34,803 nt of DNA, from positions 1 through 34,803 of the forward strand of contig JAEUJP010000661.1 of NCBI GenBank assembly GCA_016793725.1. Direction: 5' to 3'. This document shows positions 21,790 through 30,382 of this stretch, piece after piece. Within the stretch, counting starts at the first letter, position 1. Every line of letters begins with the position of its first letter. A program made the position numbers and the translations under genes. The DNA is from Myxococcaceae bacterium (GTDB lineage Bacteria > Myxococcota > Myxococcia > Myxococcales > Myxococcaceae). The notes under the pieces were generated by a model that was given only the letters and a program-made list of their open reading frames with translations, searched no databases and had not been told where the DNA came from.

Positions 21790-23306
21790 TTCGCCAGAAA
21801 TGTGGTCTCCCAACCGTCGAGCGACTTCTGCACCTCGGCGCGCTCCTCCGGCGTGTGCGTCTGCAGCGCCTTCACCTTCAGCTTCTTGAGCAGCAGCAGC
21901 GCCGCCGGGTCGGGCTCTTCGCCGGGCTCCGCCGACCTCTTCAGGCGACCCTCGAGCTTGTCGACGCGCGCCGTCAGCTGCTCGAGCGTCACGCCTTCCT
22001 TCTTCGTTCGCGGCTTCGGCCCGGCCGCCGGCGCAAGAGGCGCGACCGGCTCGGGCGCAGGCTCGGGCTCGGCGGGCGCGATGACCTCGGGCACCGGCGC
22101 CACGACCTGAGCCGGCGGAGGCGGAGGCACCACCACCGGCACCTGCGGCTCCCGCTCGCGAGTCACGAGCAGCCCGACGCTGCCGCCGAGCACCGCGACC
22201 CCGAGCAGCGCGACGCCGAGCAACAGCGCCGACGACACGCTCCGCTGCGGGGCCACCGGCTCGAGCACCTTCGCGGTCGACGCCTGCGTGCTCATCGCGA
22301 GGCCGCGCTGCAGCCGCTGGAGCTCCTGCCGCACCTTTTCGGCAGGCGACAGCCGCGCGGTGGGCGTCTTCTCCATCAGCGACATCACCAGCGCGTCGAG
22401 CTCGGGCGACACGGTGGCGTGGCGCGACGACGGCTTCGGCGCGGGCTCCGAGACGTGCTTGATGAGCACGTCCATCGGGGTGGCTCCGGTGAAGGGAATC
22501 GTGCCGGTCAACATCTCGAACGCGATGACACCGAGCGAGTACAGGTCTGACCTCGGCGAGACGTCGGCGCCGCGCGCCTGCTCGGGGCTCATGTAGTCGG
22601 GCGTGCCGGTCACCACCATGCCCGACGTCTGCGCCGAGTGGCCGTCGAATGACCTCTTCGCGAGGCCGAAGTCGAGCAGCTTCAGGTACCGCGCGCCGTC
22701 GCTCTGCTTCACGAGGAACACGTTCGAGGGCTTCAGGTCGCGGTGAATGATGCCGGCGGCGTGCGCGGCGCTGAGCGGCGTCACGATTTCGAGCAGCAGC
22801 GCGAGCGCCTCATCGGGCTCGAGCGGGGCACGCTCCTTCAAATACTTGTCGAGCGGCACGCCCTCGAGGAACTCCATCACGATGTACGGGCGCCCGTCGG
22901 CGAGCTGCCCCAGCGTGAACACGTCGATGATGTTGCGGTGCCCGATGGCCGTGACCGCCTGCGCCTCGGCGAGAAACCGCTTCACCGTCGTCGGGTCGGC
23001 TGCCACCTCGGGCCGCAGCACCTTCACCGCGACCTTCTTCTGAATCTGCGGCTGCAGGCCCCGGTACACGATGCCCATGCCGCCTTCGCCGACCACCTGC
23101 TGCACCTCGTAGTCGCCGAGCCGCTCGCCGATCAGCGGGTCCTTCGGCTTCGCCGACGGGTTCGTAATCTCGAACATCTCGAGCGCGATGGAGGGCGACG
23201 TAAAAATCGTGTTCCCGTCGCGCGGGCACTCGCTCGCCCCCTCGGGCTGCTCGAGCCCACACTTCGAACAGATGCGGCGGTTCGCGATGATGGTCGGCGC
23301 GTCCAA
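21786..23306 (-). CDS. Ser/Thr protein kinase with N-terminal zinc-ribbon-like motif and membrane helix
   Basis: 506 aa. N-terminal 'ICSKCGLEQPEGASECPRDG' (13-31) is a zinc-ribbon-like motif. The kinase domain (about 66-330) has a Gly loop 'GEGGMG', Lys95 in 'VAVKVL', 'HRDLKPSN' (188-195), DFG (212-214) and activation-segment end 'GTPDYMSPEQ', so it should be active. A membrane helix (about 358-382), a Pro-rich periplasmic linker and a C-terminal helical segment ('LEQLTARVDKLEGRLKR') follow. This is the PknB/Hanks type common in myxobacteria. The start must be the TTG at 23306, because the frame opens just before it and later starts would lose the zinc motif. Targets unknown. Confidence 0.92.
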   Translation of the reverse strand: MDAPTIIANRRICSKCGLEQPEGASECPRDGNTIFTSPSIALEMFEITNPSAKPKDPLIGERLGDYEVQQVVGEGGMGIVYRGLQPQIQKKVAVKVLRPEVAADPTTVKRFLAEAQAVTAIGHRNIIDVFTLGQLADGRPYIVMEFLEGVPLDKYLKERAPLEPDEALALLLEIVTPLSAAHAAGIIHRDLKPSNVFLVKQSDGARYLKLLDFGLAKRSFDGHSAQTSGMVVTGTPDYMSPEQARGADVSPRSDLYSLGVIAFEMLTGTIPFTGATPMDVLIKHVSEPAPKPSSRHATVSPELDALVMSLMEKTPTARLSPAEKVRQELQRLQRGLAMSTQASTAKVLEPVAPQRSVSSALLLGVALLGVAVLGGSVGLLVTREREPQVPVVVPPPPPAQVVAPVPEVIAPAEPEPAPEPVAPLAPAAGPKPRTKKEGVTLEQLTARVDKLEGRLKRSAEPGEEPDPAALLLLKKLKVKALQTHTPEERAEVQKSLDGWETTFLAK

Positions 23307-23326
23307 CGGGGTTCCCGGACGCTAGC

Positions 23327-24508
23327 TCAAGGCTGCTCGCACACGTACACGGTGTCAGGGCCTGCCTGCACCGGGTTGCAGCTGAACCCCGTCGGGCAGC
23401 GCGCGGGCTGCGGCGTGAACGGCGGGCCCGTCATGCAGAACGCCGTGCAGAAGTTCGGGCCGCCGTCGTCGGGCGTCGCGCACGTCTGCGAGATGCAGTC
23501 GTTCATGTTGCCGTTGATGGTGCACACCTCGCCGATGGGTACGCACGTGTTCGGCATGACGTCGCCTCCGATGGAGTCACACATCCACCCGGCGGGGCAG
23601 TCGAGCGCGTCGCGGCACTCGCTCGAGCACACGCCGCTCGTCGCAGGCGCCGCGCGCTGCGCACAGGTGCGGCTCGTGCAGCTGTTGTCGCTCGAGCACG
23701 CGGCCCCCGCCGGCACACACCAGCGGCCCTGAACGCCGCTCACCAGCGAGCAGGTGAAGTCGCCGTTCTGCGGGCAGGCCCGGGTGCTCTCGCACGGCGT
23801 CGAGCACACCACCGGGCTGTTCGGCGCCTGACCGATGCACGTGCCCGCGAAGCACTGGCTCGGGTTCCCGTTCGGGCACGGGCGGCCCGAGTCCGACAGC
23901 ACGCAGACCTTCGTCGGCCCTACGCTCAAGCAGCCCCAGCCCGCCGGGCACACCGAGTCGTTCTGGCACTCGATGGTGCACAGGCCCTGGCTCCCGCCGG
24001 CGCCGATGCACAACATGCTCTGGCACTGGCTCGCCGCCGAGCACGTGTCGCCGAACATGAGCTGGCCTGCGCCGCCGCCTGCCGTCGCACCGCCGCCTGC
24101 CGTCGCACCGCCGCCCGCAGTCGCCATGCCGCCGCCTGCCGTCGCACCGCTGCCCGCAGTCGCCATGCCGCCGCCCGCGGTCGCACCACCGCCCGCAGTC
24201 GCCATGCCGCCGCCCGCAGTCGCACCGCCACCGGCCGTTGCGCCGCCGCCCGCAGTCGCTCCACCTGCGCCGCCCGCGGTCGCGCCGCCGCTCGAGCCAC
24301 CCGAGCCGCCGCCGTTCACGACGAGCACACACTGGCCCTGAATGCACGAGCCCAGGCCCTCGCAGTCTCGGTCGACGCGGCACACGAGCGTGCAGGCGCC
24401 GCCGACGCAGCGTTCGGTCTGCGGGCAGTCGCTGTGAAGGCGGCAGGGAGTCTGCTTCGAGGGGCAGGCGACGAGGAGCGCACTCGCCACGACGAGGAAC
24501 CGGAGCAC
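23327..24508 (-). CDS. Cys-rich lipoprotein with ATAGGG-repeat linker
   Basis: 393 aa. Lipobox 'LLVAC' (Cys15), a short Cys-rich block ('PCRLHSDCPQTERCVGGAC', 'CEGLGSCIQGQC'), then a Gly/Ala/Thr linker with eleven ATAG units (residues 76-146). About 245 residues follow with repeated Cys-rich modules ('CSAASQCQSMLCIGAGGSQG', 'CSSDNSCTSRTCAQRAA', 'CTINGNMNDCISQTCATPDD'). The module pattern C-x5-C-x4-C is common in myxobacterial surface lipoproteins (Dickkopf-like). The role is unknown; adhesion or ligand capture is a guess. The GTG start at 24508 gives a proper signal peptide. It lies 20 nt upstream of the kinase gene, so the two may be cotranscribed. Confidence 0.82.
   Translation of the reverse strand: MLRFLVVASALLVACPSKQTPCRLHSDCPQTERCVGGACTLVCRVDRDCEGLGSCIQGQCVLVVNGGGSGGSSGGATAGGAGGATAGGGATAGGGATAGGGMATAGGGATAGGGMATAGSGATAGGGMATAGGGATAGGGATAGGGAGQLMFGDTCSAASQCQSMLCIGAGGSQGLCTIECQNDSVCPAGWGCLSVGPTKVCVLSDSGRPCPNGNPSQCFAGTCIGQAPNSPVVCSTPCESTRACPQNGDFTCSLVSGVQGRWCVPAGAACSSDNSCTSRTCAQRAAPATSGVCSSECRDALDCPAGWMCDSIGGDVMPNTCVPIGEVCTINGNMNDCISQTCATPDDGGPNFCTAFCMTGPPFTPQPARCPTGFSCNPVQAGPDTVYVCEQP
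24071..24283 (-). repeat. 18/21-bp minisatellite, eleven units, coding for (M)ATAG(G/S)G repeats
   Basis: On the minus strand eleven units encode Ala-Thr-Ala-Gly-Gly-Gly, three of them preceded by a Met codon (21-bp units) and one with Ser for Gly. Copies differ mostly at third positions. The same peptide motif, with a 15-bp period, is in an unrelated lipoprotein at 15002-15151. Confidence 0.88.
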
Positions 24509-24557
24509 GGGCCCTGAAGCCTAGACGGCCCACGAATGGTGGTAAATCAGACGCCAC

Positions 24558-25823
24558 GTGAAGCTGGTGAAGCTGACGCCCCTCCTTGCAGCACTGGTGC
24601 TCGTCGCGTGCACCGGGTCGCCGCCCGTCGTCGGGAAGTGCTCGCAGACGGGCGCCATCGAGCTCAATCGCCAAGATGACTTCGGCGTTGCGGGCGAACC
24701 CGCGACCAAGGTGCTGCGGCTCCCGATGACGTGCCCGCCTGAGGTCGAGATGCGCGCGACCGTGACCGTGCTCGGGCCCGACAACCTGCCCGTGCCGCTC
24801 TCTGAAGGTGAGCCGACGCGCGTGCTCTCGGGCAGCGACCGCAGCTTCGACTTCGCCACTGTGACGGCGAAGGTGCTGCCGGCCGCGCCGGGCCCGTACC
24901 ACTTCACCGCGCGCTTCGAGCCGAACCTGGGCTCGGTGCAGGGCGACCTGCTCATCGCCGAGAACCACCGCGACGCGGGCCCCGAGCTGACGGTGCGCGG
25001 CGCCGGCGGCCTCGGCACCTGCTCGCTCATCGACGTGACGCCGGGCGGTCGACTGCTCTGTCTCACGGCCTCGCGGCTGAGCGTGTACGACCCCGACGGA
25101 GGCGCCCGTACGCAGACGCTGCCGGGCGTGCACGCGGCGCACGTGAGCGGCGTGCTCTGGGTCTACGACCCGCCCTTCGTGCGCCGCTACATCGAAGAGC
25201 CCTCGGGCTTCGTGCTGCACCCGATGTCGGGCGTGTCGACGAACGTCGGCACCAACCGCGGGGTCATCGCCGCCGACGCGTCGGGCGCGATGATTGGCCT
25301 CTTCCCCAACCTGTACGAAGCCGTGCTCGGCCCCGACGGCGGCATTCGGCTCCGCACCGATTATCTCCAGTCGGCGAGCCTGGGCGACGCCCTGTGGAAG
25401 CGCCGCGACGAGTACCTCTCGGTGGGTGACGGTCGAAACGTCTGCCACGGCCGGTTTCTCGACGCCGGCGACCTGTGCAACGGCTTCGAGCAAGGCGCGG
25501 TGCTGGCGAGCGAGCCCGCCGGCATCTGGAGCCTCGGCAGCGAGCCGTTTCAGCCCGAGCTCCGTTCGCTCGCGCTGCGCACCGGAGCCATCGTGCGGCA
25601 GCTCCCGCTCACCTCGGGGTGGTCGGCCGAGCCCCCCGACTGGGTGGAGTGGGACACCGGCGCCGTCATTCTCGACCAGAACACCGGCAGGCGGCTCTTC
25701 GTCGCCGACAAGGGCGGCACGTTCATGCTGCAGACGTACCCGGCGCTGCCGGTCTTGAGCGTGACGAGCCGGTGGGTCGCGCTGAGAAACGCGAACGACG
25801 ACGTGTTGCTCTACAGCCGGTAG
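24558..25823 (+). CDS. Lipoprotein, unknown function (possible beta-propeller-like body)
   Basis: 421 aa. Lipobox 'LVLVAC' (Cys18) after a basic n-region (VKLVKL). An N-terminal domain (about 20-135) resembles an immunoglobulin-like fold ('VTVLGPDNLPVPLSEGE', 'GPYHFTARFEPNLG'). The remainder has repeated short beta-like segments ('GRLLCLTASRLSVYDPDGG', 'GVLWVYDPPFVRRYI', 'RRLFVADKGGTFMLQTYP'), as in WD/YVTN-like propellers, but no repeat family is certain. It starts with GTG at 24558, only 49 bp from the divergent Cys-rich lipoprotein, and TAAATC at 24543-24548 could be a -10 with almost no leader. It precedes the M19-like gene by 18 nt, suggesting one transcript. Confidence 0.75.
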   Translation: MKLVKLTPLLAALVLVACTGSPPVVGKCSQTGAIELNRQDDFGVAGEPATKVLRLPMTCPPEVEMRATVTVLGPDNLPVPLSEGEPTRVLSGSDRSFDFATVTAKVLPAAPGPYHFTARFEPNLGSVQGDLLIAENHRDAGPELTVRGAGGLGTCSLIDVTPGGRLLCLTASRLSVYDPDGGARTQTLPGVHAAHVSGVLWVYDPPFVRRYIEEPSGFVLHPMSGVSTNVGTNRGVIAADASGAMIGLFPNLYEAVLGPDGGIRLRTDYLQSASLGDALWKRRDEYLSVGDGRNVCHGRFLDAGDLCNGFEQGAVLASEPAGIWSLGSEPFQPELRSLALRTGAIVRQLPLTSGWSAEPPDWVEWDTGAVILDQNTGRRLFVADKGGTFMLQTYPALPVLSVTSRWVALRNANDDVLLYSR

Positions 25824-25841
25824 TAGGCTCGCGCGCCAACC

Positions 25842-28232
25842 ATGAAGCGCGCGCTCCTCGCCGTGTCCTTCGTTGCGTTACTCTCTTGCCCGCATCGCCC
25901 GCCTGACCCCGAGCCGACGACACCCACGACGCCTGCCGCTCCGCCGGTGCCGCTGACCGGCTGGGTCGACCTGCACACGCACCCGCTGTCGTCGCTCGGG
26001 TTCGCGGGCAAGCTCGTCTACGGGGGCAACGACTGGGCGCCGACCGGCGGGTCGCTGCTGCCGTCTGACCCCGACTGCAACAACGACGTGCGCGCGACGA
26101 CGCTCGAGCAGGCGCTCGGCCACGACCGCTCGACGCACGGCGGGTGGGACTTTCACAACCGCTGCGGCGACACGATTCGTGGGCTCGTCATCGGCGCGCT
26201 GCAGCAGATGAACAACGCGAACAACCCGCCCTCCGACGCGACGGGCGCGCCGACGTTTCCCGAGTGGCCGATGTCGAACGACGTCTCGCACCAGGTGATG
26301 TGGGTCGACAGCATCAGGCGCGCGTACGACTCGGGGCAGCGCGTGATGGTGGCGCTCGCGGTGAACAACAAGACGCTCGCCGACGTGGTGGCGGGCCACG
26401 GCGACGGCCCCGACGACGACCAGAGCTCGGCCGACCTGCAGATTGCCGAGCTGAAGGCGCTGGTGGGCCGGCACAACGACTTCATGGAGGTCGCGTACAG
26501 CGCCGCCGACCTCAACCGCATCGTCGCGGCGAACAAGCTCGCGGTGGTGCTGGGGTTGGAAATCGACAACATCGGCAACTTCAACACCGTGCCGGGGCTG
26601 ACGCCGGCGCAGATTGCCGCCGAAATCACGCGGCTGCGTTCGCTCGGCGTGCGCTACCTCTTCCCGGTTCACGTCATCGACAACCCGTTCGGCACGACCG
26701 CGGCGAACCAAGACATCTTCAACCTGTCGAACCTGCGCGAGGCGGGCCACTTCTGGAACCTGCAGTGCGCGGCGCCGTCTGATGGTGTGACGTACCGACC
26801 GACGATGTTGAACCCGCTGCGCGACCCGTTCGCCGATGCGCAGACGGCGCAGATGGCATTCTTGATGGTGTTCAAGCTGCACCTGTTCAGTCTGGACAAC
26901 CCGGCGCCTCCGCCCTGCCCGATGGACGGGGGCGTGGTGAACGTGGGCGCGACGAGCCCGGGGCTCACGCCGAACGGCACGTTCGCGGTGCAAGAGATGA
27001 TGCGGCAGTGCATGTTGATGGACGTCGACCACATGTCGCAGGCGGCGGCGAACGACATGCTCTCGCTCGCGGTGTCGTCGGGCTACCCGGTGAACTCGGG
27101 GCACAACGACGTGCGCGGGCCCCTGGGCGGTACGACCGAGCGGCAGCTCACGGCGCCACAGTACGCGAAGGTGCAGGCGTCGGGCGGCATGGCGGGCGTC
27201 GGCAGCGCGCGCGTCGACCCGGCGACGTTCGTGGCGCTGAGCAACGAGGTGCTCGCGGCGCTCGGCGACGGCGGGCACGTCGGCTTCGGCACCGACTCGA
27301 ACGGCGTGTCGCCGCTGATGGGCGGGCCGTCGCCGGGCACCCACGTGACGTACTCGGCCACGTACCCCATGAGCACGCTGGGCGCGCGCACGTGGGACTT
27401 CAACGACGCGGGCGTGGCGCACTACGGCATGTTGTCGGACTTTCTCGAGGGCGTGAAGCAGGTCGACGGCGGGCCCGCGCTGGTCGCGAACATGATGCAG
27501 GGTGCGCAGGCGTTCTACGACACGTGGGCGAAGGCCGAGGCGGCGTGCGCGGCGCTCGCGGGCGTCGATGCGGGGCCGCCGCCTTCGCCGCCGGCGCCAT
27601 CGGGCCACCACCACCACCACTTCTTGAAGACGACGACCGAGCCGCAGTGCCCGTCGGGGCAGCTGTACCGCGCAGCGTGTGGCCAGTGTCTGCCGCTCAG
27701 GGCCAACTGCCCGGCGTGTGAAGAGACCGACGGCGGCGCCGGCTGCGTGCGGCAGCCCGAGTGCCCGGCCGGCCGCACGCGCAACCACTGGGGCGTGTGC
27801 ACGACGACGGCGAGCGAAGAGAACACCCGGCAGCTCGACCTGCCGCTCGGCGTGAAGCTGGCGAAGACGCCGGCGAACCAGGGGCCGGTGGTGACGGCCG
27901 GCAAATACGTGCTGACGGTGACGCCGCACGGCTCGGCGACGAGCACGTCGTTCGTGATGGACCTGAGCGAGAAGCCGGCCGGCTGGGAGGTCAAGGGCGC
28001 CACCGTGAAGGTGCCGGCGACGGGCGGCTACGTCGACGGCTTGTGGACGCTGCACTGGAAGGCGGGCAAGCAGGTGGTGACGCTGATGGTGCGGCCCGGA
28101 GCCGAGCTGAAAGGCGCGTTCACGGCGCACAAGCCGAACACGAAGTCGGTGACCGGTGAGGTGACGCTCGTGAAGGTGCGCACGGCACCGAAGGGTGTGC
28201 CGGGCGTCGAGAAGCTCGGCGACCTGTTCTAG
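25842..28232 (+). CDS. M19 dipeptidase-like metallohydrolase lipoprotein with His-run and Cys-rich C-terminus
   Basis: 796 aa. Lipobox 'VALLSC' (Cys16) and a Pro-rich linker precede a TIM-barrel hydrolase. Residues match the membrane-dipeptidase (M19) metal site in order: H45/H47 in 'VDLHTHP', E240 in 'LEIDNIG', 'HVIDNPFG', H397 in 'VDHMS', H421 in 'NSGHNDVR', D485 in 'GTDSNG'. M19 enzymes split dipeptides, but this first motif (HTH instead of GHND) is unusual, so another substrate is likely. After about residue 575 come five His (589-593), a Cys-rich piece ('CPSGQLYRAACGQCLPLRAN') and a beta-rich C-terminal domain. It is much longer than ordinary M19 enzymes (about 350-450 aa). Confidence 0.75.
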   Translation: MKRALLAVSFVALLSCPHRPPDPEPTTPTTPAAPPVPLTGWVDLHTHPLSSLGFAGKLVYGGNDWAPTGGSLLPSDPDCNNDVRATTLEQALGHDRSTHGGWDFHNRCGDTIRGLVIGALQQMNNANNPPSDATGAPTFPEWPMSNDVSHQVMWVDSIRRAYDSGQRVMVALAVNNKTLADVVAGHGDGPDDDQSSADLQIAELKALVGRHNDFMEVAYSAADLNRIVAANKLAVVLGLEIDNIGNFNTVPGLTPAQIAAEITRLRSLGVRYLFPVHVIDNPFGTTAANQDIFNLSNLREAGHFWNLQCAAPSDGVTYRPTMLNPLRDPFADAQTAQMAFLMVFKLHLFSLDNPAPPPCPMDGGVVNVGATSPGLTPNGTFAVQEMMRQCMLMDVDHMSQAAANDMLSLAVSSGYPVNSGHNDVRGPLGGTTERQLTAPQYAKVQASGGMAGVGSARVDPATFVALSNEVLAALGDGGHVGFGTDSNGVSPLMGGPSPGTHVTYSATYPMSTLGARTWDFNDAGVAHYGMLSDFLEGVKQVDGGPALVANMMQGAQAFYDTWAKAEAACAALAGVDAGPPPSPPAPSGHHHHHFLKTTTEPQCPSGQLYRAACGQCLPLRANCPACEETDGGAGCVRQPECPAGRTRNHWGVCTTTASEENTRQLDLPLGVKLAKTPANQGPVVTAGKYVLTVTPHGSATSTSFVMDLSEKPAGWEVKGATVKVPATGGYVDGLWTLHWKAGKQVVTLMVRPGAELKGAFTAHKPNTKSVTGEVTLVKVRTAPKGVPGVEKLGDLF

Positions 28233-28254
28233 AGGCGAGCGCCACGGGCACACA

Positions 28255-28360
28255 CCGTTCGCGCTGAGCGGAGGCCGTCAGGCCGGAGTCGAAGCGGTGT
28301 CGCAGCAGCACCTCGTCACCCGTTCGACTCCGCGCTTCGCGCTCCGCTCACGGAGAACGG
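28255..28360. repeat. Interspersed repeat, head-to-head pair, copy 3
   Basis: CCGTTCGCGCTGAGCGGAG...CCGGAGTCGAAGCGG (28255-28297) faces CGTTCGACTCCGCGCTTCGC...CGCTCACGGAGAACGG (28321-28360). It fills most of the gene-free 28233-28377 stretch between two convergent genes, where its stem-loops could also act as a bidirectional terminator. Confidence 0.7.
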
Positions 28361-28372
28361 AGAACGGAGAAC
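28352..28372. repeat. Three tandem GGAGAAC units
   Basis: GGAGAAC is repeated exactly three times at the edge of the interspersed repeat, just before the end of the dihydrouridine synthase gene. It is probably slippage of the repeat's GAACGG end. Confidence 0.7.
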
Positions 28373-28377
28373 GGTTG

Positions 28378-29343
28378 TTACGCTGCGAGCGCTTCCACCG
28401 CGCCGCAGAACTCTTCCACGCTCTTCGCCTTCTTCAGCGCGCGCGCGGGCCGGCTGTCTTCCGGCAGCTCCATCACCGCGAGCGAGCCCTTCAGCTTCGC
28501 GAGCAGCGCGCCGTCGCCGTGAAACAGCGCGCCGTAGCTCTCGGCGAGCCGGCGCAGGTACTGCTGGTGCGCGCGCAGCCGCTCTTCGGGCGTCGGGCAC
28601 GGCGGGGCCCGCCCGCGCAGCCGCTCGAACAGCAGCGGGTCGCGCATCGCGCCGCGCCCGAGCATGAGGCCCGCGGCGCCGGTCTCGTGCAGCACCGTGA
28701 GCCCCCGCTCGGCTGAGTCGAGGTCACCGTTCGCGATGACGGGCAGCCGCGTCTCGCGAACCACGCGCGCGGTGAGGGTGTGGTCGGCCGCGCCCTCGTA
28801 GCGCTGCACCACCGTGCGCGCGTGCAGCGCGAGAAAGTCGACGCCGCAGCCTTCGAAGACGGGCAGCAGCGAAAAAATCTGCTCAGGGTCCGAGTACCCG
28901 CAGCGCACCTTCACCGAAAACGTGCCGGCGATGGTCTCGCGCAGCGCACGCAGAATCGCGGGCAGCTCGTGCGGCCGCTCGAGCATGCCGCCGCCGCAGC
29001 CGACGTTCATGCGCCCGTACGGGCAGCCCAGGTTCAGGTTCAGGTGCACCGCGCCGGCCGCCTGAGCCACGCGCGCGGCCTCGACCAGCGGGCCTTCGTC
29101 GCGGCCGATCAGCTGCACCACCAGCGGCACGCCGTGCTCGCTCGGCCGCGCATCGTCGAGGTCACCCTCCGACAGCCGCGGCGAAGCGGCCGTCGCTCCC
29201 GGCCGAACCCGCATGAACTCGGTGAACAGCACGTCGGGCTTCACCCACTGCGCGAACACCTTGCGCACGGCCCGGTTCGTCACGCCCTGCATGGGCGCGA
29301 GCATCAGCGGTACCGAACCTGTCGCCCACGGCAGCGCGCGCAT
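28378..29343 (-). CDS. dus: tRNA-dihydrouridine synthase
   Basis: 321 aa. A flavoprotein that reduces uridines in the D-loop of tRNA. The FMN-binding barrel starts 'VPLMLAPMQGVTNRAVRKVF'. The catalytic Cys is C107 in 'LNLGCPYGR'. K145 ('FSVKVRCGY'), H174 ('LALHARTV') and 'VIANGD' (203-207) are the usual FMN and substrate residues, followed by 'GLMLGRGAMRDPLLF'. The barrel is nearer DusC than DusA, by the GCP...N-V-x-C-G-G-G pattern, but the exact uridine cannot be told. The ATG at 29343 is 22 nt after the KAS III stop, so it may end the long minus-strand operon. Confidence 0.92.
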   Translation of the reverse strand: MRALPWATGSVPLMLAPMQGVTNRAVRKVFAQWVKPDVLFTEFMRVRPGATAASPRLSEGDLDDARPSEHGVPLVVQLIGRDEGPLVEAARVAQAAGAVHLNLNLGCPYGRMNVGCGGGMLERPHELPAILRALRETIAGTFSVKVRCGYSDPEQIFSLLPVFEGCGVDFLALHARTVVQRYEGAADHTLTARVVRETRLPVIANGDLDSAERGLTVLHETGAAGLMLGRGAMRDPLLFERLRGRAPPCPTPEERLRAHQQYLRRLAESYGALFHGDGALLAKLKGSLAVMELPEDSRPARALKKAKSVEEFCGAVEALAA

Positions 29344-29365
29344 CGCCGAGCCTCTCTACGCGACT

Positions 29366-30382
29366 TCAGCTGCAGGCGGCGAGCAGGGGCTCGTCGACCT
29401 CGAGCAGCGCCGCCCCCGCCGTGTAGCCCGCGCCCGCCGCCACCAGCAGCACCTTGCCGCCCGGCTTCACCCGCTTCGTGCGCAGCGCCTCTTCGAGCGC
29501 GAGCGCCACCGACGCGCCGGCCGTGTTGCCGAGGCGCTCGATGTTCACCATCACCTTCTCTTGGGGAATGCCGCACAGCCGCCCGAGCCGGTCGACGAGC
29601 CTCCGGTTCGCCTGGTGCGGCACCACGAGGTCGACGTCGGCGAGCTTCATGCCGAACGCGCCCACGAGCTCTTCGGCCACGCTGCGCATGCCCTCGACGG
29701 CCTGGAAGTACACGGCCGGCCCGTCTTGCATGTGAATGAAGTGCCGCTGCTTCGCGACGGTCTCTGCGGTCGCGGGCTCACGCGAGCCGCCGGCCGGCAC
29801 GTACACCGACTTGAGGCCCGAGCCTTCGCTGAGCAGCCCGATGCCGAGCAGGCCGTGGCCGGGAGCGACGACGGCGGCTGCGGCTCCATCGCCGAACAGC
29901 GCGCACGTCGAGCGGTCGCGCAGGTTCAAGAAGCGCGAGCGCACCTCGGCGGCGCACGCGAGCACCGCACGGTCACCGGTCTCGACGGCGCGCGCGGCCA
30001 CATCGAGCGCGAACAGAAACCCGCTGCAGGCGGCGACGACGTCGAACGAGGGAATCGGGGGCAGCTCGAGCGCCTTCTGCACGGCGCACGCGGTCGACGG
30101 GCTCACGTGGTCGGGTGAGACGGTGGCGAGCACGAGGCGGTCGACGTCGGCCGTACCGAGCGACGCGCGCTGCAGCGCGGCGCGGCAGGCGGCGGCGGCG
30201 AGGTCTGACGTGGCCTGCTCGGGCGCGGCCCAGCGGCGCTCGGTGATGCCCGACAGCTGCTGCATCTCGTCGGGGCTCATCGCGGCGCCGAGCGAAGCGA
30301 GCTCGGCGTTGGTGACGACGCGGTCGGGCACGTAGCGGCCGAGGGCAGCGAGGCGAACGTTTTTCGGGCGATAGATTTTCAT
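29366..30382 (-). CDS. fabH: 3-oxoacyl-ACP synthase III (KAS III), copy 1
   Basis: 338 aa. Joins an acyl-CoA primer to malonyl-ACP to start a fatty-acid or polyketide chain. The Cys-His-Asn triad is intact: C119 ('VVAACSGF'), H256 ('VVPHQANRR') and N286 ('GNTAGAS'). The active-site frame 'FGDGAAAAVV' is also typical of FabH. The ATG overlaps the stop of the PIN toxin gene by 4 nt, so its translation is probably coupled to the toxin-antitoxin pair. With two KAS III genes 0.7 kb apart, one may make an unusual starter such as a branched acyl; housekeeping fabH cannot be picked out. Confidence 0.92.
   Translation of the reverse strand: MKIYRPKNVRLAALGRYVPDRVVTNAELASLGAAMSPDEMQQLSGITERRWAAPEQATSDLAAAACRAALQRASLGTADVDRLVLATVSPDHVSPSTACAVQKALELPPIPSFDVVAACSGFLFALDVAARAVETGDRAVLACAAEVRSRFLNLRDRSTCALFGDGAAAAVVAPGHGLLGIGLLSEGSGLKSVYVPAGGSREPATAETVAKQRHFIHMQDGPAVYFQAVEGMRSVAEELVGAFGMKLADVDLVVPHQANRRLVDRLGRLCGIPQEKVMVNIERLGNTAGASVALALEEALRTKRVKPGGKVLLVAAGAGYTAGAALLEVDEPLLAACS

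Noticed and set aside
23577..25493. Minus-strand 638-codon frame over two lipoprotein genes
   Set aside because: Crosses two divergent genes with signal peptides and shows only low-complexity Arg/Gly content.
25878..28253. Minus-strand 791-codon frame opposite the M19-like gene
   Set aside because: Product is Arg/His/Val-rich without any motif; the plus frame has a lipobox and ordered metal ligands.
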